The notes under the pieces were generated by a model that was given only the letters and a program-made list of their open reading frames with translations, was not told the DNA's origin and made no database searches. A stretch of 64,000 nt of DNA. Origin: Elysia marginata. Its lineage: Eukaryota > Mollusca > Gastropoda > Plakobranchidae. Location of the stretch: contig BMAT01001966.1 of assembly GCA_019649035.1 (NCBI GenBank), positions 16,792 through 80,791 on the forward strand, written 5' to 3'. A program made the translations under genes and the position numbers. This document shows, piece after piece, positions 51,277-63,287 of this stretch (positions are counted from its first letter, which is position 1; the number at the start of each line of letters is the position of its first letter).

Positions 51277-54200
51277 GTGTCTCTCTCTCTCTTATAAGAC
51301 TGTTAATGAAAAGCAGATTTGTCTTTATGTAAAAAAATGAGAATAAACAAAACGAAATTTTACAACATTAAGACGTAACGGTATTTTTTTAAACTTTATG
51401 AGCAACAAAGTAACTTAAGTTTATTTCTCTTTTAATAACCCATTATTTAGATTTGATAGGCATATGTGCATCGCTTTGAATCCTTCTTTAATTTATAGGT
51501 ATACTTCAAGAGTTGTAGCTTCTTTCTTTTTGTTTAGATCTCTAGTTCTCCCTCTCTCTCTATGTATCTCTCACCTCTTCTTTTACTCCCTTTCTACCAC
51601 ATCGGCGTTATACGAATGTATTTTACCTTAATTATGATTATTTTTATCTAAAGATATGTGCTTAGATTTTATAATGGAGTTACTTTGAATGCTTTGAATA
51701 GAAATTTACCCTAAAGTAGCTCAATAATTGAGCCTTAATTGCAAATAATTCATAGAGGTTAGAGTAAGGTACAAATTTTTAGACTTTCAAGAATCATTTG
51801 GTAAAAGAAAAAAAGTAAATTGAAAACATTACATGGACTGATTTTCGACGATCATAAATCTACTACAAGGAAGTGATTAAAAAATCATTGTTGAAACGTG
51901 GGCAGTGGGTGATACTATGAGATATCTCAGTGCAAATTAACTTTTCTTCAATTTGATTTGTGGTTTTGAAATTCTTCTATTTGGAGGCTCCCACTTTTTT
52001 AAACATATCACAGACACCTAGAAACCTCTTTAAATTTTAATAAGGTGTCCGATGAAAAATTCCTACATGTTGAAGATGTTACTGATAACAGACTGTCAAA
52101 TATATCCTAGTTTGTCAGAAATCCAAAAGATTTTTTTAAAGCTTACTGTAACATTACACAATGTTCCGGTGTTAAAATGTGATTTTGCTTTTGTACTTTG
52201 ATACGAGGAGATCACTACAAATTGACCCACAGGTTTGTACTGCTCGCCAGTGTGGGACAACATCTTATGCTGGACACAGTACGTGCCTGCAGGTAGCGTT
52301 GTCGCCCAGCGGTGTCCCAGCTACGTTCACAACTTTAACCAAAACGGTAAGAACAGTTGCCGGTCTTCGGATTTTTGAGGGTGTCATAATATTGCAGTTT
52401 CATAATTTTTTTTGTATCAGTTAAGAGATGTGTGATTGTAGAATCAGGCGGTATTATTTTCAATAGAACAAGAAGGTATTATGATTTTTAAACTAGCCTC
52501 TGTGAGTACTGCCAGTAACTGTGATCGTCAAGATTGGAGNNNNNNNNNNNNNNNNNNNNNNNNNNNNNNNNNNNNNNNNNNNNNNNNNNNNNNNNNNNNN
52601 NNNNNNNNNNNNNNNNNNNNNNNNNNNNNNNNNNNNNNNNNNNNNNNNNNNNNNNNNNNNNNNNNNNNNNNNNNNNNNNNNNNNNNNNNNNNNNNNNNNN
52701 NNNNNNNNNNNNNNNNNNNNNNNNNNNNNNNNNNNNNNNNNNNNNNNNNNNNNNNNNNNNNNNNNNNNNNNNNNNNNNNNNNNNNNNNNNNNNNNNNNNN
52801 NNNNNNNNNNNNNNNNNNNNNNNNNNATGGTAAGAACAGTTTCCGGTCTTCGGATTTTTTAGGGTATCATAATATTGCGGTTTAATAATTGTTTTGTATC
52901 AGTTAACTGATGTGTTATTGTAGCATCACGCACTATAATTTTGAATAAGACAAGAAGGTGTTATGATTTTTATAACTAGCCTCTGCGAGTACTGTCAGTA
53001 ACGGTGATCACCAAGACTGTGGTTTTAGCAACAATCTTTCGATATTCACTGTTTTGCCTTAGCTAAAGTATGTAATGATAATCGAATGCTTCAATCAAAA
53101 CCTGTCCACATAGAGTTCCGCCTACAGCACAGTCATGGAGCATTATTATTCTTTACTAACTGCCAGATGAGTGCAGAAAATAATAAAAGAAAACATATAA
53201 GATGTTTCTTCCTGGTTTTCGTTTCCGACAAATATGTGTACCTACGAAATCGCATTCCACTAAAAATCATTATGCTGAATGAACAAAACTAAAGCCAAGC
53301 GCATTTTATGTAGCATGTTACTAAATATTTCGGTCGACCTCTGTGGCAAAACGGTGAACACAGTTATTACAACTTGCCCGATCCGAAATTGAAAAATTGG
53401 CGTGAAGATATTACCTATTTAAAGTATAGATCTTGAATATCAAACTAATTGTGAATTTCTAAATCTTCGTAAAGAAGAAATAAAAAAGTAATCTCAAAAT
53501 AAAACGAAAACTGAATTCGTTGCTTTTCCTAACCAATTAAGAGAAACGGCGAACCAGAATGCATGTAATTTAGCTACTTTCCAGGAACGGTTCTTAAAAA
53601 TATATCTAATATCTTATTTAGACTTTTTAAAAGTTTAAGAAGTGAAAGAAAATTAAATTATCAAAACTCAAAAACTTTGCTATTATTAATATGTCAAAAT
53701 TTGATTAGACGAGCAGGGAACTTTCTTATGTATTTTATTATATTCTAGGAAACCGGTAATACATTTTCCTAAATATTAGTTGTACCATTCTTGCCGGAAC
53801 TTGTTAACCATTTTACTAATTCACCAACCATTAAGGCCGAATACTATGAAGTAGTCGTTGACTTAACAAAGCTAATGTAAAAAATATGCTGAGGTTTGTG
53901 TTACAGTAAAAAATAATACTTTAAGCAAAAAAATACATGTATTGTAGGAAAGCTATAGCTATTCTTTAAATACACTTTTGACTTTGAAAGGCACCCAATA
54001 TTTTATTTTAAAAAAATATATTAAACTCAAATTGTCAAAAACTGACATATACCAAACTTAGTCTGGCTGCCTACAAAGCGATGAAAATTTTCCAATCACT
54101 TAGGAAGTGGTGGACACAGTGTTAACATTTTGAATGAGCTTAAAATTACAACAAACACACGACAGTGCTAATGAGTTCAAGGATGTAAGGATTAGTTTTT

Positions 54201-55684
54201 GTTACACAAGATGTTCACTATTATATACAGCAGAAACAATTTCTTCAAAACTAAAGTGTGTCTCCTAAGCTTGCAAACCTGCATGTTGTTAAAGGAATGT
54301 TTAAGGTAAGGGCTTTAGGAAAACACTCCTGTGTTATTCAATTTATTATTTTTTAAGCTTGTTTCTAAATTCTACGGCTATTTTCACAAAACTCCCCAGA
54401 GCAAGCATTTCGGAGATGTACAGAAAATGGTACATGGGAGACACATCCGGACCAAAAATATACTAATCGTCCCTATACAGATTTCTCAAACTGCCACACA
54501 GCCCAGCTCCCATCGGTCGTAAAGGTTGGTCTGAACTTTAGAGTACTCTCTCCGATCATCTTGTAGTATTCTTGCGATCACAATAAGTTTTAATACTTCA
54601 CATGAGCTCTCGTGGTAATCTATGAGTCAATTGGACTAAAAAATTAAGCTAAAACTTTATTTTGATTCGAGTGTAGTCATATCTGTCTATAAACCCTTAA
54701 AAAAATTCTTGTTTAAATGGGAATGAGATTAGATCCTTAAACGTCGTTCTTCTTTGAAGTCAAAGAACGTTGATTTTGTGCTCTTTTCTCATTTCTAACT
54801 GTGAAAAAACATAGACAATTTAAATAAAGTTTACATGTTTCTCCAGCCATTAAAAACAATTATTATCTGACATAATTTAGACTCGAATTATAAAGCTTCT
54901 TAATAAATGTTTTAACTATAAAAGAATTCTACAAATTTTAGGTTTCATTAATTTCATTGCTTTCTGTATTACTTTAGATTGCAAGCCACGTCATACTTAT
55001 TCATGCCTGTTGGGCACTAAGCAGCTGAACATTTCGAATTTAGTTAAAGCAACATTCAAATGTCATAAAATCTCGTGGGAAGCAAAATGTAATTAGTGTT
55101 AGGTTGATCAAGGATAGAGCCAGATAAGAGTTTATTATCGCTTTAATAACATCAAACGACTCTGACGGAGGCATGAGGTTACCAGATGATCCAGTGTCTC
55201 GCTAATTCCTCTAATGAGCTTTAGATTCATAGTTTTTTTGCCCCGTTGTATCCTGTACACAGGAATCTCAACTTCACAAGTCTTGCTCCAGGTGAACAGT
55301 CTTTTGTTAAGTCGGTGAAGGTCCTTTTTAGATCGTGCGGGGGAATCGTGATTTTGTGATAAACATTCCGTGTCGTAGTCTGGATAACTGGGGTTTGAAT
55401 ACTAATTTAAGCAAGCACTACATTTCTACACTTAACAAGGGAATGAGAATAGGTACAATCAAACTTAAGGTAGCGCCCTTTCTTTCAAAACCACAGATTT
55501 TATTTTGGATCCATGAAGTATTTTCTGTAATGATTTGGGTGAAAAACCTGCTTTGAGTGCTTAGGTGTTTTGAACTGCTTAGCAAACAACAGTTTTCGTT
55601 TCTATCTTCATCTAAATTATTCGATATCAAAAGAGACAGGGTGAAGCCGTATAAAAAGCAAGGGTAACTACAAAATGGAGAGGC

Positions 55685-55758
<74 letters not shown>

Positions 55759-58700
55759 CAAGCAGGCAACAGACAGACAGGCAGACAGACGTAAGCAGTA
55801 TACAAAGTTACGAAAGTCACATATTTTAATAATTTATATGAATAAAATACCAGACTTTTAAGGTCTGAGTTTTTAAGTTGTTGAGCGCGGAAGACAATAG
55901 TAATTTAATGTAATTTGAGTTAGACAAATATGAAAAATCCAAATCTAGCAGACTTGAATCAGAATAAGATTGTTTATCTAAGAGCAAAGACGATAATGTT
56001 TTAGGTCTTTAGTCTTGACGTCCCTGGATTGTACCTGCACTGCCTCAAACCCCGTCGGATACGATCCATAGGCTAATGTGGCAGACTCAACAACAGCAGT
56101 GAATGCCAGTCGATGGCCAGAAAGATGACGCTCTGTAAATAATGCGGGTGTGGTATTTCTCATTATCTAATACATTTTAAATATTAGGATCAAGTGAAAG
56201 AGAAAGCTTTTAAAACTATAAACATCATCAAGCCTTATAACGTAAAAAATAGTCTTGAAATAATGTAGAGGAAACTTAAATCAATAAAAAATTGTTTTAA
56301 AAAATCATGTTATCGATCACATACGACGTGCTATCTTTTGAGTCACACATAATTCTTTGAATTTTTAAGAAGTGCGTCGCTCTAGTTTGTCAGTTTTAAA
56401 AACAATACAACATTCTAGGCTAGTGGTCCTAAATTCAGTTACATTTACGACGCATCATCAATCATCGGAAATATGATCTCAACAGATTTGAAGGGTTAGC
56501 TTGAGGGCGAGATTTTGCGAGGTTTGAAAAGATTAGAGATGCCATACTTTGGCCCCTTCTGTCACGAGTACATCATTCTTAATTCTTCGGAAATCATCCT
56601 GGCCAAACCTGCCTTCCCTCGCATGCCTTTCTCAACTTCCTGTTCACATGATCTACATCTACCAACACCCAATGGTTTCATTAACGCCCCTTTGCCTGCC
56701 CAGCAGCCTGACTGTCAGATCATTTCCACACACTACTTCTTCAATCAATGCCATTTTAACTTATCCAATGTTTATCGTATAAAATTACATTCGAACAAGT
56801 CCGGCGTTGATCATATAGAATAACTAAGCCAATGTCACAGAATCGGATTTTCTTGTTATGTTAACAATACAATTTCAAAACTGGGCTTAAAAATTATTTC
56901 TGAAAAACTTTGACTCAACCTTTAGATATTTCCTAGGTTCTTGAAACATTTCAAGTAAAGTCTCTTGCAAGCTATTGAAGCAAAACATGTGATGAAATTC
57001 AATGAATTTACAGACCTTAAGTATTACAAAACTGTTATACCTTATATTCTTGTTTTTAGCTTCATTTGAGCAGATTGTTCAAAATCTTTTAATTAAATTA
57101 ATTCACCACTTTCTAAATATCACTAAAAAAAAAAGAGGACAATCGTTTGGTCAATGCACTAGGTATGTGGAGAGGTAGTAAGAATTCCCCTCCATCTAGA
57201 TAATTAGATTAAAGAAGGATTGATGATCGGAAAGTCGTTGTGGTCACTTGTGTTGGCTTCAAGGAAATATACACACGTTTCTCATACCTCTACCTCTTCT
57301 TCGTCTGTTGCGCCTTCTTGTATTTTACGCTTCTTCCTTATACCTAGATTTGTAATCTCTCTCAATAATTTGTCTCTGTCTCCCTCTGTCTGTCTGTTCG
57401 TTTCTCTCTCTGTCTTTTTCTATCTGTCTGTCTCTCTCCCTCTTTATCTTTTTCCCTTTCTCCCTCTCTCTATTCCTACCTTACATGTCTATCGAAAACT
57501 GCCTCTTTCCTTCGCCTACGCTTTAATTTCCTCTGTTTCTTGTTCTTTTTCCTAGATCCCTATTCGACCCTCTGAGCTGATAAAAGCGTGATGACTTCAG
57601 TTTCTAGCCGAAATCAACCCGTTCGTTGACCTCAAATTTAGCCCATCTTATACCGACAATTGTATTACTTCAATTGCGAACACATTCTTAATCTCCTCAT
57701 CCATCTTCTCCTCCAGTGTACCGACCTATATGACAACACTTATTTGGTAGCGGATTCATATCCATAAGATTAATATGAACCTTGATTTCTCATGGTTTCT
57801 TTCTAGACAGAACGGGTATATCGTGTCATCTTCCCCTCTCCTCCTAATTATAAGCAAGGGCAAGCAAGTGTCGGGGAAATGCCGGAGTGGTAGGACTGCA
57901 TTGTATAGCCCCCCTACATTTTACTTTAAAATACAATTTATTATAGATAAAAATAGTATTTTAGAATTACAGTTCTCCTATTAGGTATGGTATCAATTTA
58001 CACATGCAATGATAACACGAAGTAACTGACCATTGTTGCGAAACTGAGATAATTATAATTATGCGGATGATTAAGGTATATATAATATTTCTGTAGTATG
58101 GATTTTGTTTGTTTGAATATGGTATTTCATTTACATTTATACGAGTAGCTCATCAGAAGAGTTTACTAAAACTTTCATTATCTGTCAGAATTACATGTCC
58201 ATCGCCACAAAGATCGCAACCATCGGCTACTCCATATCTATTGCTGCTTTGGTGCTGGCTATTTTTATATTAGCATGTTTCAAGTAAGTACTTCCTTATA
58301 ACTTATTACTATCACCATCTTCCAACTTCCAACTCTATCTCTTAAAAGAAATAAAAGATTTAGTCAGATATTGTATCTGCTCACAGAATTTTTTTTCGAA
58401 GCAACTATTATTTGAGCCTGAGTGAGAGGTGATTTTGTTATTCTTGATGACAAGAGTTGAACGATTTTGGTAATAAAATTAGATTACACTCTTGCGTGTT
58501 TCATCGTGACTGCCCAAGTATTGACATTGTCCTCTTTGATGATTCTTACACCCACCGTGACGTAGCACCGTTCAAAATTTCAAAGCAATTTTTCTGAGGC
58601 TTGAAAAGTGAAGTTAGAGTCTTGTTAGTTTTTAAAAAAAATCGGTAGGCTAAAGAAAGTTGAAATTGAAGAGAAAAAAATGTAGTCTATGGATTTGTCT

Positions 58701-61700
58701 GAAATGAAATTAAAATAAAAAATGTTCAAGTAAAAAAGCTGTTCAATTTGAGACTAAATTTTCTTTCCAGTATTGCTTATTGGGGAAATTTCGCAGTGTT
58801 TACTAACAGCATCTGCCGTATCAAGGACTAATTAGGAAATAATACATGGTCATTCCATACCAAGAAAGGCCTATCTGAAGGAAATAACAAGCTGAGATAT
58901 TGGCGATAAAGAATCAGTAATTTAACATAAATGTGTCTGGACGTAATTTAAGCTACAGTTTTTCTCTTTGAAATGGTCAATGTCCCCCAGCTCACACTTA
59001 CAGGTGTACGGCACGGCAGCTCTAATAGAATTCCACAGCTGTCACTATTATATTACGCCTCTTTAATACAAACAAGAGGATTATCATGCCTGCAAGTATC
59101 AATGACACGAATAAGGCTAGATTATGGCTTTGTTTTGTTCTTTAGAAAGATATGTACTACTAGAGTGATCGCCCTTGTTATAGCTTCAGGTGAATGGTAC
59201 TTGGCCACAATCATGAAGGTATTTAGTAACATACAACAAAAAAACCTACTCGGAAGGTTGTACTGTAGGTAAGCTTAAACATGACAGATATTATTAATAA
59301 TAATTATGTACTCGCAGTTTTGAAAACATGTTTTCAATAAAGACCGTATCCCCTTTTATTAGTTTCTAACAGCCGGGTATGGCAAGAGACTCATGTGCCT
59401 GGTAACTCTATAGTTCGTCACTCACCCCCTTGCGGGACCTCCCTGAATGTGCGTCAATCCCACACTGACCAGAACAGCTAATTAATGAGTAAATAATTAA
59501 CTATCAGATTTATCTTAAGTTCTGTAAGCTCATGGTGTTTTGCTTGTTGATCATCAACGTCAAAAGAATAAAAAAAAATCGCTCTTGCGATCGATTTCTT
59601 CAGGTATATTTTATCATCGTCTTTTGTTTATGAAAAATCCTTTTCTATAGGCTTAAGTTAAGGAATCAATCATAATGCAAACCTTTCATACAAAACAAAT
59701 AAACTCTTTTAAGCTATCACGCCATGAAATAATGCCTTGCAAGCTTATGGCTCATTATGATATATCAATACAACTGGTCGCATTTTTGTTATGAAAGATT
59801 GTTTTTACGAAAAAAATCTTCACCTTGTGATTTTAGCACCATTACGAAAATACTAAGTGCCTTTTTAATGGCAATATGACAAGGCTTCAGTTCTTGAACA
59901 TTTTCAAAAGAAAGATTATTATCCTTTACTTGGAATAGAAGCCAATTTTATCCAACAATATCTAACCAAACCTTGTCCTTCTATTCAATCGGACTGTTTT
60001 TAGTAAGACTAGGATCATTGATAATTTTGCTTTCCCTTTTTTGAATGACTGGGATAGATTTTGACAGAGCAGCGCCTCTTGCCTTTTTAACAGATTCATC
60101 GTGAAGTTGAATTGAAAATAATAAAGTTGAACTTTTAATAATTAAACTACATTTTGTCCTTCTATAAAACGCCAATGCCTCGGTGTTAAAACGTTTTACA
60201 TATTATGAGTCTTCCTTGTTTGCCCGATATTGCATTTTAACACAACAGAGTAATGTCATAGTATCACATCAATGTTTGCTTATGACTGATCTCCTTATAA
60301 GAAAAATAAATTTCAGATGTATCGTCTTTGGTTATTTCAAACATAGTTTACAGACCAGTGTGTTTTAAAACTTTATATTTTTCTGCCTAATGTCACTGTT
60401 CTCACGTTTTTTTTTCTGTCTGTTTTTGTTTCTCAAACGTTTTTTATAAAGCTCCACTGCCTCGCGATTATTTTTTCTGTCTGTTTTTGTTTCTCAAACA
60501 TTTTTAGAAAGCTCCACTGCCAGAGGAACACAATCCACATCAACCTGTTCGCATCTTTCCTGCTGCGCGCTGTTATCTCTGTGATGAGGAACTCGCTGTT
60601 GGTGCACGGGCTGGCCTTGCCATCTGACCTCGTCCAGGAGGATGGTGGTACTATCAACTTCAGCGATGGCAGTGTGAGTGATAAAGCAGTGGTTTCATTT
60701 AGCAACAATAGGCCTTGTTCGACCATAGGGATACTATTTTTTTATTCATTTAAGGTCACTAGATTTGAAGCTTAGCCATTGCAAAATCTTGACGTACATT
60801 CAATAAAAAAGTACTTTTTCTTCATGATGTGTTTGGCACGGCGAATTGACAGTGTTAAAATCTTAACCTACAAAGATGTTAAAAACACTCGAAAAGTGCT
60901 TTAAATCTAGAAAATTTAAAAATCATGAAATCGTGGTATGTCTTCTAGTTGTATTAAAGTCCAAATTTTGTAAACGGATATAAAAACTTTAATCGATTTG
61001 AAATATTCAAAAAATGACGAAAAATTCTATATTAATAAGGTACTTTCTCAAATGGAAGTTTCTGACAGTGCTTACGAGACATAATATATATCAATTTTGT
61101 TTCACTGGGTACCAGCACTGGGAGTGTAAGCTTCTCAACACGCTATGGCTGTATGCTCTGGTGGCTAACTACTTTTGGATCTTTGTTGAAGGCCTCTACC
61201 TTCACACACTTATCTTCTTTGCTGTGTTCTCTCAGACCAAACAGTTCTTCAAAATCTACATTATCGTAGGATGGGGTAAGAGAATAATTTTTTTTTTCTC
61301 ATTGTACTATCAAATTCCCATTTTGTAGGATACGTTAAGATCTTATTAACAACATTCATGTTTAAGCCCAAGAAATCTAATTTTGTAGAACGGGTGGTGC
61401 GATACTGTTTACTGAAAGACAATACTGGTGTAATTTTTCTAGAACTTATAGATTTACAGTGAATAAACGTAATACAGCTTCGTGTGAATAAAATAGATCA
61501 GAATGTATAATTGTTTGCTTGTGTGTGTTGATTTACATAGGGATGGGAAAGTTTTCTAAAATAATGTCAAGATAAAAAAAAAACAATGTGATTTCTTCCT
61601 CTTGTTTTCCAAACGTTTTAGTTCAAAATCGAAAGAAATCTTAGATTCATTTGTTTTTTCTGATCCCCTTGACTTGACAGTCCTTCCTTTGATCTTTATT

Positions 61701-63218
61701 CTGACCTGGGTGCTGGTGCGAACATTTTATCACGATGTCATGTAAGTAGTGTCTAATGATTAGTCTTTACATTTTTAATCATAAAAAGAATAAGAACAAA
61801 TTTGATAATCCCATGATATATTATGTTTTTATGCACAGTCTCTGATTTAGTTAACCTACCTTTATTGTTACATAAAGTGCTGCTTCAGCGAGGTTTTTTT
61901 GTTTTGTTTAGGCAACACTTATAAAATCCACGTATACAGATTTCGAAGATATTTTTCAAAATAGCATTTCATGAGATACACCTTAAGGTTTAATTGTAGT
62001 CACTTCTAGAAAGATTAAGTAAATACCAGGTTTACATTTCGACCCTTCATTTGATATTTACATTGTTAGTATCACTCCCGAAATACGAGCAAAACTAAAA
62101 GCCTTTGTTCTAGTTTATACTATTTAAATCATATCTCCACTATTTTTACGTGTAGTCTTCAATCATGGAGGTCAGTTCAGGGCTGCTGCATTTTCGTGGA
62201 ACCTTCATACATTGTGATTCATTATTGTAACTGTGTTGTACCTATTATGTGTCTCAACAACACCAATTATTTCTGATATACCCCATTGTGCTGTAAATTG
62301 AATGGAAAATGATCACGTCCCTTCTAATCTTATCTGATCAGAATGATATATTCGTTGCTTACTTTTCTTCCGAGCAGCAACGCTATGTGCCTAAAAACAC
62401 TGTTACTTTCATAAACACATATTTCCTGTATTCTGGTTAACCTATTAATGTAGTATAATATCAATACATTTCTTCAAAATCCCTGAAATGTAAAAAATGT
62501 ACCTCTTCTTCCAGGTGCTGGAATTGGCACTCCAAGGGATATTTCTGGATCCTAGAAGCACCAGTGATACTTACATTATTTGTGAGATTTGTTTTCTTTT
62601 TTTTTCTTTTGGACAATCATTGTTTGCACGAAATGCCAATCAGTAATGTTAAAATGTTTTTACTTGTATTTTTAAGATGTCCTCCTTATCGTAATTGTTA
62701 TTCTTTCAACTTACAACTTGTAAATATTTAATCATCACTTCCTTCGCTTCTATCCCTTATCTCCGTCTCACTGACTAAACTTTGTCCTCCTCACTCGCCA
62801 TATATCGTCCTCGTTGCGTTCTCACTCTTTTATCTTCCCACATCCTGATCGCTTTGCCTACTTGATTTTTTTTTTTACTTTCCTTTGTTTACGACTGAAA
62901 CATTCTTGTAAGTCCAAATACACGTAAGTGCCGGACTAAACACCATCGAATTCTAAATGTAATAGGTCGAAAGGACTCAAAATTTAATGACTGAAGCTGA
63001 ATTTTAGTTTTTCAATGATTGTAAAATCAAAACTCTACAGGTGCATTAAGAAATTTCTTCATGATGTTAACATAGATTTTTCTTTTTTCTATTTCTTATT
63101 TCGTCCCTTCAGATTGCTTTACCTATCTCTGTCTGAATCAAGCTCTTGTTTACTTGTTATTTTCGTTTTTTTTTCCTTTTTTACTCTTCATGAAAGCAAA
63201 GCATACAGTTCTTGAAAA

Positions 63219-63287
<69 letters not shown>

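Larger units (their letters stand above)
52347..53024 (+). repeat. Tandem duplication of exon 3 flank, unit about 483 bp
   Basis: 52347-52539 and 52830 to about 53024 are two direct copies of the intron sequence following exon 3, both starting gtaagaacag. By eye they are roughly 85% identical, with only a few one-base length differences. The unit length implies that exon 3 itself lies inside the duplicated segment. The assembly gap covers the place of the second exon copy. Confidence 0.85.

Noticed and set aside
52481-52885. Open frames across the N gap
   Set aside because: They consist mostly of unknown bases.
56515-56823. 102-codon open frame in receptor intron 4
   Set aside because: GC-richer, but no domain is recognisable and it is not needed for the receptor reading frame.
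58973-59272. 99-codon open frame in receptor intron 5
   Set aside because: It does not match the class B sequence expected between TM1 and TM2, and exons 5 and 6 already join in phase.
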